Shown: positions 41,441 to 49,880 of the stretch, one piece after another
Position numbering within the stretch: position 1 is the first letter of the stretch
How the letters are laid out: each line of letters starts with the position of its first letter
NCBI RefSeq assembly: GCF_021369635.1
Contig: NZ_JAJNBZ010000005.1
Location: forward strand, 1-64,000
Reading direction: 5' to 3'
From: Paenibacillus profundus
Lineage (GTDB): Bacteria > Bacillota > Bacilli > Paenibacillales > Paenibacillaceae
DNA length: 64,000 nt
Translations under genes and position numbers: made by a program
The notes under the pieces: model-generated
Told to the model about the DNA's origin: nothing
Database searches by the model: none
Seen by the model: only the letters and a program-made list of their open reading frames with translations

Positions 41441-41458
41441 ATCACATAAGTACATGGA

Positions 41459-41516
41459 GGCGATAGTGCTTGGATCCACACAATGATGTTCCGTGATGGT
41501 CCAAGCAACTATTGCC
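41459..41516 (+). terminator. Terminator after yxcD
   Basis: GGCGATAGTGCTTGGA pairs with TCCAAGCAACTATTGCC around a 25-base loop, followed by TTTTGTTTTT. Confidence 0.7.
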
Positions 41517-41712
41517 TTTTGTTTTTCTTACTTGAAAAAGTGACAAAAATTCATTCCTGCTTATTCATGATTTGGTGAACATTTTTTTGTATTTTGTAAC
41601 AACATTGTCTTTTGTTTTTAAGGTTTATTTAATGTTGCTTAAGTATGATAGGTATAATGGAATAAGATTAATTACGGTGTTCACGCACTAATAGTAGGAG
41701 GTTTGTTGCTAT

Positions 41713-41946
41713 ATGAAAACAGTTTACATTGAATTTCAAGAACGACAAGTACCCGTGTTTTGCACTAATATATCGCATAAAAATACATTTTCTTTGCTTA
41801 TGGATGCCTTAAATCGCAAAGTCCGCACAGGCAAGCGGGCCATTAAAACCTGCTTGGAAACGTTAATCAGCATTGAAATCGTAGGATCGGAAGCCATCCT
41901 ACATACGAGACGGGAAATGGACACGCTCGCGCTATCCCTGTACTGA
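41713..41946 (+). CDS. Hypothetical small protein
   Basis: 77 residues, unrecognised. It starts MKTVYIEFQERQVPVFCTN and continues with a basic helix (LMDALNRKVRTGKRAIKT). GTAGGAGG lies about 10 bases before the ATG, a terminator follows at 41996, and a TATAAT stands upstream at about 41653, so expression as a single gene is likely. It could be a small regulator but no domain supports this. Confidence 0.6.
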   Translation: MKTVYIEFQERQVPVFCTNISHKNTFSLLMDALNRKVRTGKRAIKTCLETLISIEIVGSEAILHTRREMDTLALSLY

Positions 41947-41995
41947 TTTACTTCTCACTTCTCACCTAACCAAATGATGAATAGGCATTGGAATT

Positions 41996-42025
41996 CGGCG
42001 CATATCCCGTAAAGGATATGCGCCG
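41996..42025 (+). terminator. Terminator after the 77-residue gene
   Basis: CGGCGCATATCC / GGATATGCGCCG perfect 12-bp stem, 6-base loop, then TTCTTTTT. Confidence 0.9.
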
Positions 42026-42067
42026 TTCTTTTTCATCCGGCTCATGCAACCATCTGGAAAAATACAC

Positions 42068-42096
42068 TTGACACGATACAAATTGTATCATAAAGT
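42068..42096 (+). promoter_or_regulatory. Promoter of the XRE gene with palindromic operator in the spacer
   Basis: TTGACA (42068), 17-base spacer, TAAAGT (42091). The spacer is filled by GATACAA-A-TTGTATC (42075-42089), a perfect palindrome, as expected for a repressor site blocking RNA polymerase. Confidence 0.75.
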
Positions 42097-42112
42097 ACAA
42101 ATAGTGCTATAG

Positions 42113-42129
42113 AATCGTTTTATACGATT
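42113..42129 (+). promoter_or_regulatory. Second inverted repeat before the XRE gene
   Basis: AATCGT-N5-ACGATT, just after the likely transcription start; a possible second operator. Confidence 0.5.
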
Positions 42130-42154
42130 TTAGAATGGATAAAGGAGCTTTACC

Positions 42155-42481
42155 ATGACCATTGGAGAGCGCTTACGCGGCTTGCGTCTTGCCCGCAATA
42201 TGTCGCAGGAAGAAGTCGCTCGTCATATCGGAGTGACTCGTTCGGCCTATAGTCATTATGAGATCAACAATCGACAGCCTGTATATAGCAATTTGAATAA
42301 GCTCGCTCTGTTATTTGACGTTCCGATCGACTATATTCTCAATGAGGACCGCACCGACTATGCTCGTGAAACAAAACAATTACTGCAGCTCTGGCATTCG
42401 TTGGATCATTCTTCAAGACAACATACGCTTTATATATTGCGCCAGTCCATTCAACAAGCCGATCATCCCGCCCAACCTTAA
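42155..42481 (+). CDS. XRE-family helix-turn-helix regulator
   Basis: 108 residues. Residues 5-62 form a classical Cro/CI-type domain: IGERLRGLRLARNMSQEEVA, then GVTRSAYSHYEINNRQP and LALLFDVPIDYIL. The C-terminal part is a short helical tail, perhaps for dimerisation (LLQLWHSLDHSSRQHTLYIL). AAAGGAG precedes ATG 42155. The palindromes in the promoter suggest autorepression. Its stop overlaps the convergent histidine kinase stop on the palindromic TTAA. Confidence 0.88.
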   Translation: MTIGERLRGLRLARNMSQEEVARHIGVTRSAYSHYEINNRQPVYSNLNKLALLFDVPIDYILNEDRTDYARETKQLLQLWHSLDHSSRQHTLYILRQSIQQADHPAQP

Positions 42482-44580
42482 CGTTGTGGGCTAGATATGC
42501 GATACGCAGGAAGCACGATATGGAACGTCGTCCCTGCCCCTTGACCGCTTTCTACTCCAATCTGACCAGAATGAAGCTCGATTACTTCTTTGGCAATGGC
42601 CAGACCGATTCCGCTTCCTCCAGTTGACGAATTTCGTGATTTATCTTTCTTATAAAATCTATCAAAAATAAAAGGCAAGTCCTCTTCCCTCACACCGATT
42701 CCCGTATCTGTCACCTCTATATGTATGGTTTCTTTCTCTGCCGTGTAATGTATGCGAATCGTAATCGACCCGCCTGCCGGCGTGAACTTAACCGCATTGT
42801 AGATGAGATTATCGAATACTTGCGTCATTCTGTCCAAATCAACTCTCAGAACGATGCTGGCTGGAGGAACATCCCGATACGTCTCGTTATAACAAGCGAA
42901 GATCAACCCCTTTCCGGAAAGCTCCAGCTTGTAGTTATCTTCCAAATGAGTGATGAAATGCTCCAAAAGAACCTCTTGCTTCGAGAATTGGACTTGCCCC
43001 GCTTCCAGCTTGGATAGTTCGAACATGTCACCGATGAGATGATTCAGACTGTTAATCTTGTTGAGCATCAAACGGATATATTTCTTTTGCTCTGCCTTGT
43101 CATACACGATTTCATCCTGCAGCACTTCTAAATACCCTCTAATCAACGTAATCGGAGTACGTAAATCGTGCGATATGTTGGTGAATAAATGCCGTCGGGA
43201 TATTTCCATACGTTCCAGCTCTTTATTATTCTTTTCTAAATGTGCGTTCATATGCACTAATTCCGCTGTGCGCTTTTGAATCCTCTGTTCCAAGCTGGCG
43301 TTCAGCTCGATTAATTCCGTCGAGACGGATTCCAGATCCGTCAATACTTGCGAATACCGCAGCGAAATGACGAGCGATTGCAAGAAGATGCACACGACAA
43401 GCCCAATCGGCGCCAAGTCCCGAATAGGAGCAAGCTCATGGCTATAGAGGATATCGTTAAGGACCAGCACGCTCAGCACGGCGAACCCGATGAGCGCAAT
43501 ATATGCTCCTAATCTATGATGGTGGATGGCTCTGAAATTCATCGCAAAAATATAAAGCACAACAGCGACGATATAAAGCTGATAGCCGCTTAAGAAGGAC
43601 GTAAAGACGCTCGTAGGCAGCGACACAGTCATTCCGATAAGGAGACTGCCCCCGCCGATGAGGAACCGATATGTGCGCAAGCAGGCGTCCGCGTCCTCGG
43701 TGAACAAGTAGCGAATATAACCGACTCCTGTCATGGCGGCAATCAACATCAAAATGTATTCTATCCGAGTGTTGATGCTCCACGACAGCATCGGCAGCCA
43801 AGAGAGCAGCAGCATATCCCCCGAAGTCACAATACGGAATGCCATCGCAATACATAACACGCCGAACAGGATTGTATACCTGTCTTTGCGCCGTTCGATA
43901 AACAGCCCGATATGATATAAGCCGACCATTAGCAAGCACCCGAAGAGGATGCTGTCACGAACCGTTTCCATTTTGCTTTTGCGGATAGTTTGTTCAGCGA
44001 GGCCAAAATACGGGGATTGCCATATTCCCCCGCGTTGATGCGAGTAATTTGCAACCTGAATGACGATCTCCGCCTGCTCCCCCGGCATGTGAAACATAGC
44101 CATCCGCCGTCTCGTCGAAGGCTCATACGTATTCTCGTCTTCGGATACGGTGCCTTCATTTAATACGAGCCTGCCGTTCACCCACAATTGATAGGAGCTG
44201 TATATGCTGGGCAGCCATACGCCATATAGAGAATCAATGTCGTCTTTCATAATGTGGAGACGGTATGTAGCATAACCTGCTCCCGAGCGCTTCCCTTCCT
44301 GAAGCTGGAACTGATTCCACGATGCTGGAACAGGAGCGTAATACGTCACCTTGCGGGGGGCGGTAGCGGCGGCTGGAGACAGCAATTCATGCCAGTTGAA
44401 CTCCCACTGTCCGTTCAGAGGAACAAGGCCTTGGCTCCTAAAGTCCCATCCCCTTACATCCATCACTCCATTTCTCACCTGCGGAGCAGCATTGCCATCA
44501 ACTAGCGAGCCGACCACCTGTAGGACTAGAATCGTTATTAATGTCATCGCCATCATAATATGAAAAGTGATTCGGCGCAT
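42478..44580 (-). CDS. 7TMR-DISM sensor histidine kinase
   Basis: 700 residues. An N-terminal helix/signal (8-26) leads to an exported DISM-type domain (about 45-195, with VPLNGQWEFNWHELL and YSSYQLWVNGRLVLNEG). Seven membrane helices span about 207-405. A coiled coil follows (SLEQRIQKRTAELVHMNAHL), then HisKA with His471 in NISHDLRTPITLIRGY and a HATPase with DNLIYNAVKFTPAGGSI (N box), DTGIGV (G1) and GSGIGLAIAKEV (G2). It is transcribed divergently from an OmpR-type regulator at 44730, its probable partner. DISM receptors often sense carbohydrates, but the ligand is unknown. Confidence 0.93.
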   Translation of the reverse strand: MRRITFHIMMAMTLITILVLQVVGSLVDGNAAPQVRNGVMDVRGWDFRSQGLVPLNGQWEFNWHELLSPAAATAPRKVTYYAPVPASWNQFQLQEGKRSGAGYATYRLHIMKDDIDSLYGVWLPSIYSSYQLWVNGRLVLNEGTVSEDENTYEPSTRRRMAMFHMPGEQAEIVIQVANYSHQRGGIWQSPYFGLAEQTIRKSKMETVRDSILFGCLLMVGLYHIGLFIERRKDRYTILFGVLCIAMAFRIVTSGDMLLLSWLPMLSWSINTRIEYILMLIAAMTGVGYIRYLFTEDADACLRTYRFLIGGGSLLIGMTVSLPTSVFTSFLSGYQLYIVAVVLYIFAMNFRAIHHHRLGAYIALIGFAVLSVLVLNDILYSHELAPIRDLAPIGLVVCIFLQSLVISLRYSQVLTDLESVSTELIELNASLEQRIQKRTAELVHMNAHLEKNNKELERMEISRRHLFTNISHDLRTPITLIRGYLEVLQDEIVYDKAEQKKYIRLMLNKINSLNHLIGDMFELSKLEAGQVQFSKQEVLLEHFITHLEDNYKLELSGKGLIFACYNETYRDVPPASIVLRVDLDRMTQVFDNLIYNAVKFTPAGGSITIRIHYTAEKETIHIEVTDTGIGVREEDLPFIFDRFYKKDKSRNSSTGGSGIGLAIAKEVIELHSGQIGVESGQGAGTTFHIVLPAYRISSPQR

Positions 44581-44670
44581 TTCGTTTCCCCCTCTAACCC
44601 TACCATTTTATAACACAGGGGACTGTTTGACGATATATCGAGCAAATATTGCCGAAAAAAAAGGAATAGA

Positions 44671-44700
44671 TTGTCATCTTCTGACAACGTTCGCTATAAT
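44671..44700 (+). promoter_or_regulatory. Promoter of the response regulator gene with overlapping palindrome
   Basis: TTGTCA (44671-44676), 18-base spacer, TATAAT (44695-44700). The -35 element is one arm of TTGTCA-N5-TGACAA, a candidate operator for autoregulation. Confidence 0.7.
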
Positions 44701-44729
44701 GGAAGGAGTGACGGAGGTGACGGCCTGCA

Positions 44730-45437
44730 ATGAACGATTTTAAGATATTAATCGTAGATGATGAATTAGAAATAACAGAGCTCATATCGTTGTATTTGCG
44801 ACGCGAAGGTTATCACGTTTTCATTGCAGATAACGGTTATACCGCACTGCAAATGGTGAAGGAAGTGACTCCGGACTTGATCATCCTTGACATTTTGCTG
44901 AAGTCGCTTGACGGAATTGAAGTGTGCAAGGAGATACGCAAGACTTCGAACGTGCCGATTCTGTTTGTCAGCTGCAAGAGCGATGACGTTGATATCATTA
45001 TGGGGCTTACAGTCGGAGGGGATGACTACATAACGAAACCTTTCAGTCCGAGTCAGCTCGTCGCACGCGTCAAAGCACATTTGCGCAGAAACTCGCTCTC
45101 GTCCCGGAATTATCCGACACCGCCGCAGCATAAGCTTGCTTTTGGAGCGCTGGAGATCGATCTGCACAGCCACAATGTAATAATAGAAGGAAAGTCTGTG
45201 GCGCTTTCCGCCAAAGAGTTCGATTTACTCGCCTACTTAGCTCAATCTCCGAACAAGGTGTTTAGGCTGGAGCAATTGTATCAGCACATTTGGAACACGG
45301 AAAGCTTTGGGGATACACGAACCCTTATGGTACATATAAGCAATCTACGCAAAAAAATCGAACCAGATCCAACACAACCCCGGTATATCGTTACGGTGAG
45401 AGGTGTAGGTTACAAATTTCAGGCCGATTCCTATTAG
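44730..45437 (+). CDS. OmpR-family response regulator
   Basis: 235 residues. The receiver domain has DDE in LIVDDELEI, the phospho-acceptor Asp in LIILDILLKSLDG (near residue 53), and Lys in YITKPFSPSQL. The C-terminal winged helix (about 135-232) has LSAKEFDLLAYLAQSPNKVF, HIWNTESFGDTRTLMVHISN and VRGVGYKF. It is divergent from the DISM kinase at 42478 with about 150 bp between them. The start ATG follows GGAGGTGACGG. Confidence 0.94.
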   Translation: MNDFKILIVDDELEITELISLYLRREGYHVFIADNGYTALQMVKEVTPDLIILDILLKSLDGIEVCKEIRKTSNVPILFVSCKSDDVDIIMGLTVGGDDYITKPFSPSQLVARVKAHLRRNSLSSRNYPTPPQHKLAFGALEIDLHSHNVIIEGKSVALSAKEFDLLAYLAQSPNKVFRLEQLYQHIWNTESFGDTRTLMVHISNLRKKIEPDPTQPRYIVTVRGVGYKFQADSY

Positions 45438-45476
45438 AGGTTGCTCAAAAAGTCCTCTTTTGAACACGCACTATTA
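45437..45476. repeat. Dispersed repeat, terminal part
   Basis: GAGGTTGCTCAAAAAGTCCT continuing CTTTTGAACACGCACT, directly abutting the response regulator stop. It matches the ends of the elements at 22850 and 31637. Confidence 0.7.
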
Positions 45477-45661
45477 GTATATCCATCCATGCGCCAGAGA
45501 CCGCCATCCTGCACAGGTTGACGGTCTTCTTTTCATGATGGCGAACAGGAAGTCCGCTTGTCTTGAGAAGCTGCGTGTGACACCGCATCATCGCCAGCAC
45601 GAGAAATCGTATTACTTTCTGGTAAGCATAGGCGCATTTATAGTACAATAGCGCTTAGTGA
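45477..45661. other. Intergenic stretch between two repeat copies
   Basis: No supported gene. A 67-codon minus frame (45445-45648) and a 38-codon plus frame exist but lack a binding site and overlap the repeat. The stretch may belong to one large composite repeat. Confidence 0.4.
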
Positions 45662-45895
45662 GTTTGAAAGCCACTTTTGATCACGAAGCATCTCAAGATG
45701 TGATTCGACATCGAATCTTGCATTCACTCTCGAAGAGCTTATGCTTCCGAAGAATGTTTCCGTTGGAAACATTTCAGGTGCTCATGTAGTCTCGCCTACA
45801 CCCGCTCTTCTTCGAAGAATGCTTCCGATGAAGTTTTCTTGCGTAAACTTGTGCTTCTCGGTGCTGAAAAGTGGTCTTTAGGGGACACGCATATG
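45662..45895. repeat. Dispersed hairpin repeat, long version
   Basis: The outer arms AAAGCCACTTTTGATCACGA and GTGCTGAAAAGTGGTCTTT correspond to those at 22850-22936, but the centre is enlarged by about 140 bases. The insert carries two copies of CGAAGAATG(T/C)TTCCG (45749 and 45813) and a small GTTTCC/GGAAAC palindrome. It ends 22 bp before the methyltransferase start. Confidence 0.7.
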
Positions 45896-45917
45896 AAGAA
45901 AGGAAGTCACACACACA

Positions 45918-46781
45918 ATGTACATGGCTAACGACTGGAAAGATTATGAAGTAATTGACACCGGGGGCGGTGAAAAGCTGGAACGATGGGGAGATGTCGT
46001 GCTGCGTCGTCCCGACCCGCAAATTATTTGGCCTCTGGAACAAGAAAGCAACCTGTGGCGCAATGTGCACGGACACTATCATCGAAGCTCCTCTGGCGGC
46101 GGCAATTGGGATATGAAGAAGCCTATCCCGGAGCGCTGGACGATCCAATACCGTGATTTGAAGTTCTATATTCGTCCGACGAGTTTCAAACATACGGGGT
46201 TGTTTCCGGAGCAAGCGGTCAATTGGGCTTGGATGATGGACAAGATTAAGCAGGCTAATCGTCCAATTAAAGTATTGAATCTTTTTGCATATACGGGGGG
46301 CGCTACCGTTGCCTGCGCTTATGCCGGTGCGGAAGTATGCCATGTGGATGCATCGAAAGGCATGGTGCAATGGGCAAAAGAGAACGTGCAACTGTCAGGT
46401 CTCTCCTCCAAGCCCGTTCGCTTTATTACAGATGATGTGTTCAAATTCGTTCAGCGCGAACAACGCCGCGGCAATAAATATGATGCCATCATTATGGACC
46501 CGCCGTCGTACGGACGCGGACCGAGCGGCGAAACGTGGAAATTGGAACAAAGCCTATACCCGTTCCTTGAGTTCTGTACGACGATTATGTCGGATAATCC
46601 GTTGTTCATGCTCATTAACTCCTATACCACCGGTCTGTCTCCATCCGTGCTGAACAATCTGCTCAGCATGACGATGAAGAAGCGCTATGGCGGTCAATTG
46701 ACTTGTGGAGAGATTGGACTTCCTATCACACAGTCCGGTCTGGTTCTGCCTTGCGGAATATTAGGACGCTGGGAGGCATAA
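45918..46781 (+). CDS. Class I SAM-dependent methyltransferase (RlmI/RlmK-like)
   Basis: 287 residues. The SAM loop is VLNLFAYTGGATVACAYAGA, the acidic motif is VCHVDASKGMVQWAKENVQL, and the catalytic DPP is in YDAIIMDPPSYGRGPSGE, as in the rRNA m5C methyltransferase group (RlmI, RlmK). The N-terminal PUA-like domain is absent, so only the catalytic part and a short N-terminal region are present. The likely target is 23S rRNA, not proven. It is followed after six bases by an RluA-type synthase gene, making an RNA-modification pair. Confidence 0.88.
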   Translation: MYMANDWKDYEVIDTGGGEKLERWGDVVLRRPDPQIIWPLEQESNLWRNVHGHYHRSSSGGGNWDMKKPIPERWTIQYRDLKFYIRPTSFKHTGLFPEQAVNWAWMMDKIKQANRPIKVLNLFAYTGGATVACAYAGAEVCHVDASKGMVQWAKENVQLSGLSSKPVRFITDDVFKFVQREQRRGNKYDAIIMDPPSYGRGPSGETWKLEQSLYPFLEFCTTIMSDNPLFMLINSYTTGLSPSVLNNLLSMTMKKRYGGQLTCGEIGLPITQSGLVLPCGILGRWEA

Positions 46782-46787
46782 CATCAT

Positions 46788-47495
46788 ATGTCCACACCTA
46801 TGCCTCAAGGACATATCCCCATTCTGTTCGAGGATAATCACGTTCTCGTCGTGGAGAAGCCCGTGAATATATTGTCTCAAGCTGATGACAGCAATGACGT
46901 GGATATGCTGACTCTATTGAAGCAAGACTTGAAGATCCGATACGAAAAACCGGGAAATGTCTTTCTCGGACTTGTACATCGCCTCGACCGACCTGTCGGA
47001 GGGGCGATGGTCTTTGCCAAGACGTCTAAGGCTGCTTCCAGACTGTCGGATGTCGTGCGCCGCCATGAGTTGGGTAAGTTGTACATGGCGGTCGTGCATG
47101 GCTGTCCGCGCAAGCTGCAAGGAGACTTAACACACTATTTGCATAAAGACACTCGCACCAATATCGTTCGTACGGTGCCGGCAGGCACTGCTGGGGCCAA
47201 AGAAGCACGATTGAGCTATGAGGTGGCAAGCAACAGTCAAGATTTATCACTCATTCGCGTTCGTCTGCATACGGGTCGCCCCCATCAGATTCGGGTGCAA
47301 ATGCAAGCCATTGGCTGTCCGTTATACGGAGATCAGAAATACGGGGCCAACTGGAATCGACCGGGACAGCAGATCGCTTTATGGTCCTTTCAGCTGTCTT
47401 TTCCTCATCCGACGACAAAGGAATACATGGAATTCCGATCGATTCCGCCAAGGGAATTTCCTTGGAATCAATGGGATGTTGCTACGATGGTGTAA
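46788..47495 (+). CDS. RluA-family RNA pseudouridine synthase
   Basis: 235 residues. The catalytic Asp is in GLVHRLDRPVGGAMVFAKTS, preceded by LFEDNHVLVVEKPVNILSQA, and followed by LIRVRLHTGRPHQIRVQMQA and GDQKYG. There is no S4 domain, so it belongs to the short RluA subgroup. It isomerises uridines in rRNA or tRNA; the site is unknown. It is six bases after the methyltransferase gene. Confidence 0.92.
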   Translation: MSTPMPQGHIPILFEDNHVLVVEKPVNILSQADDSNDVDMLTLLKQDLKIRYEKPGNVFLGLVHRLDRPVGGAMVFAKTSKAASRLSDVVRRHELGKLYMAVVHGCPRKLQGDLTHYLHKDTRTNIVRTVPAGTAGAKEARLSYEVASNSQDLSLIRVRLHTGRPHQIRVQMQAIGCPLYGDQKYGANWNRPGQQIALWSFQLSFPHPTTKEYMEFRSIPPREFPWNQWDVATMV

Positions 47496-47531
47496 CATCC
47501 CATTGCAACAGTTCGGAGGGGTAAAATAAAA

Positions 47532-48908
47532 ATGAAGACAGATTTTCAATACTACAGATGGCTGCTGATGGTTACGGCAATGATAGTTATGTTAATGACT
47601 GCGGCTTGCAGCTTCACCACGCAGTATGAAGTGGCGTCACCGGTTGCCGCGAATGGTGCAGCCAGCACGCAAGAGCAAGATAACGCGCAGCTTCCCTCAC
47701 CATCTCAACAAGAAGCGAGTTCCGATGAAGCCGCAGCTTCACGAGAACAAGAGGGAGGTACTAACCAGAGCGCGCTTCTCGCTAACGGGTCCCAGGAAGC
47801 TGCTGACAGCTCCGTTGCCACCGTTGAGAACAACGTCGAGCCCTATACGCTATCGGGCAAGCTTTTGGCCGTAGGCGACATTATGATGCATTCTCCGCAA
47901 TTTCCCGCCTACGTTAATCCGAAGACAGGAAAGTATGATTTCAATAGTTATTTCAGTCAGGTGAAACCGATACTAGAAAGTGCGGATTGGTGTTGGGCCA
48001 ACTTAGAAACGCCACTGCTGGGCGGAGAGAAAGTATATACCGGGTACCCGATGTTCAACGCGCCCTCAGAGCTGGCGGATGCTTTGAAATATGCTGGTTT
48101 TAACATTGTAACAACCGCGAACAATCATGTGCTCGACCGGCGTGAGCAAGGGGCGCTTCGCACCTTGGAAGTGCTCAAAGACCGCGGCTTCGTAACGAAA
48201 GGAACATCTGCTTCGCTATGGGAGTCCGAACAAGTTACGCTGCTGGAGAAGAACGGCATACAGCTAGGGATACTGGCTTATACCTATGGTACGAACGGGA
48301 TACCGCTGCCGAAGAAGAAACCTTACCTGGTGTCGCTCATCGATGAGGAACGGATGATTAGAGACATTAAGAAGACGAAGGAAGCCGGTGCAGACGTCGT
48401 CGCCATAGCGCTTCACTTCGGCAACGAATATGAAGACAAACCGAATCAAAAGCAAATACAACTGGCTCGTACGCTCGTCCAAGCTGGGGCAGATATAATT
48501 CTAGGCTCGCACCCACACGTCCTACAGCCTTATGAACGGGTAACCGTACAAGAAGCAGACGGACACACAAGAGATGCAATCATTATTTATTCATTAGGAA
48601 ATTTTATTTCTAACCAAACGGGCGACGGGAAAGATATCGGTGTAATCTTCGGTGTGGAAATGGTTAAGCATATGCCTGAGGGACGTATAGAATTGAAAGA
48701 GATTACGGCAGAGCCGACTTGGGTTCATATCGATGGCCCGAGAGCTAAGCGCAAATACCGTGTCTTGCCCATGTCTGACACCATCATGTCGCGTTCGGAT
48801 AAACGCTTAAATACGAATCAGTTCAAACGGCTGCAGAACATGTTGAACAATACGAACCGTCATCTGCAGTCGATGTCCGCGGTTCCGGTGCTATTGACTT
48901 CAGAATGA
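47532..48908 (+). CDS. CapA-family lipoprotein (PGA_cap metallophosphatase-like)
   Basis: 458 residues. A lipoprotein signal peptide (MVTAMIVMLMTAACSF) is followed by a low-complexity Ser/Ala/Glu/Gln linker to about 110. The CapA domain has LLAVGDIMMHSPQFPAY, CWANLETPLLGGEKVYTGYP, VTTANNHVLDRREQGALRTL, VVAIALHFGNEYEDKPN and ADIILGSHPHVLQPYE with the metal-binding His and Asp. Relatives support poly-gamma-glutamate capsule synthesis or act as phosphoesterases; no capBC genes are nearby. Its spacing (36 bp) suggests cotranscription with the RNA-modification pair. Confidence 0.9.
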   Translation: MKTDFQYYRWLLMVTAMIVMLMTAACSFTTQYEVASPVAANGAASTQEQDNAQLPSPSQQEASSDEAAASREQEGGTNQSALLANGSQEAADSSVATVENNVEPYTLSGKLLAVGDIMMHSPQFPAYVNPKTGKYDFNSYFSQVKPILESADWCWANLETPLLGGEKVYTGYPMFNAPSELADALKYAGFNIVTTANNHVLDRREQGALRTLEVLKDRGFVTKGTSASLWESEQVTLLEKNGIQLGILAYTYGTNGIPLPKKKPYLVSLIDEERMIRDIKKTKEAGADVVAIALHFGNEYEDKPNQKQIQLARTLVQAGADIILGSHPHVLQPYERVTVQEADGHTRDAIIIYSLGNFISNQTGDGKDIGVIFGVEMVKHMPEGRIELKEITAEPTWVHIDGPRAKRKYRVLPMSDTIMSRSDKRLNTNQFKRLQNMLNNTNRHLQSMSAVPVLLTSE

Positions 48909-48930
48909 CGTCTAATAGCCAGCTAGCCGA

Positions 48931-49401
48931 CTAGTCTCGCTTATTGCCTGCTGCAATAGCATCGCGCGTCGTGTTCACCTGCGGCTGAGGCTGAGGCGCA
49001 TTGGCAAGCTTGCCTAACAACAAAATAAGCAATTGCTGATTATGCGTCGAGATGCGATGAAGAATATCGGTCCAATACGATTCCCGAGTCGCAATCCCTC
49101 GGCGCATTTCTTGTTCTCCAAATGGAGTTGCCTGTATCCATACAATACGCCGATCGCCTTGATCACGTTCGCGGACAATAAGCGCATTCTTCTCCATCCG
49201 ATCCATGAGGGTCGTTATCGCTGCAGGAGTCGTTGCTAAGTGCGGGAGCAAATCTGAAGGCTTCACCTTGCCATATTCCGTCACCCACTCCAATACCGTT
49301 AGCTGGCTTTCGGTCAGACTCGGTGCAAGCGCCTCATCCATCACATTTTTATACTCCTTCGATAGCTTCAACCACAGCTTGGCAAATTCCGTTACGTGCA
49401 T
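48931..49401 (-). CDS. MarR-family transcriptional regulator
   Basis: 156 residues from ATG 49401, preferred because GGGGGAG lies 9 bases upstream; ATG 49464 has its binding site one base away. The winged helix runs SLTESQLTVLEWVTEYGKVK, LATTPAAITTLMDRMEKNAL and ERDQGDRRIVWIQATPFGEQ. MarR proteins repress stress or efflux genes and release DNA on binding ligand. No target gene is next to it; it converges with capA. It has a Pro/Gln-rich tail. Confidence 0.88.
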   Translation of the reverse strand: MHVTEFAKLWLKLSKEYKNVMDEALAPSLTESQLTVLEWVTEYGKVKPSDLLPHLATTPAAITTLMDRMEKNALIVRERDQGDRRIVWIQATPFGEQEMRRGIATRESYWTDILHRISTHNQQLLILLLGKLANAPQPQPQVNTTRDAIAAGNKRD

Positions 49402-49712
49402 AATTGCCGACTCCCCCTTTTCTCCATACCGATCTTGTACTACCTGAATCTCAACCTTACTCATCCTTCAGATACACTTCTATCGATGTCTTTCGAAGAT
49501 GGGCGACCGCGTTAAGAAGTTGATTCATATACACGATCAAAAACAACTAAATTATACCACAGCTTCAAAGTTCGGTCATCTATCATGATCATATTGTCAA
49601 CAATAAAGCAACCGACCGGAACATTCCACGAATCGGAACATGATGGTTTGCAGGATCATATAATTAATATATGGGCATCTGTCCCGTATCACCCGCAAAG
49701 GAGGAACTTCGG

Positions 49713-49880
49713 ATGGAACAGGTCAAAGAGGAAATGGTTCGCAGAGCAATCGAAATTGGAATTGTAAAAGACCCACAATGGATGGAACGACTCGATGAGC
49801 CCGTTCCCATGTGGGTCCTGCTTGAAATGGTTATGCGATTGCACGATGTATTAAATCCGCCGCACAAGCCTTTCGATTAA
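49713..49880 (+). CDS. Small conserved-looking hypothetical protein
   Basis: 55 residues from ATG 49713 (AAAGGAGG 10 bases upstream). One amphipathic helix ([20 protein letters not shown]) is followed by [20 protein letters not shown] and [12 protein letters not shown]. The strong binding site and length suggest a real gene. Its last four bases overlap the convergent parC stop. No function can be given. Confidence 0.6.
   Translation: MEQVKEEMVRRAIEIGIVKDPQWMERLDEPVPMWVLLEMVMRLHDVLNPPHKPFD

Noticed and set aside
45445-45648. 67-codon minus frame between two repeat copies
   Set aside because: Overlaps the dispersed repeat and has no supporting start; possibly part of a composite repeat, not a gene.
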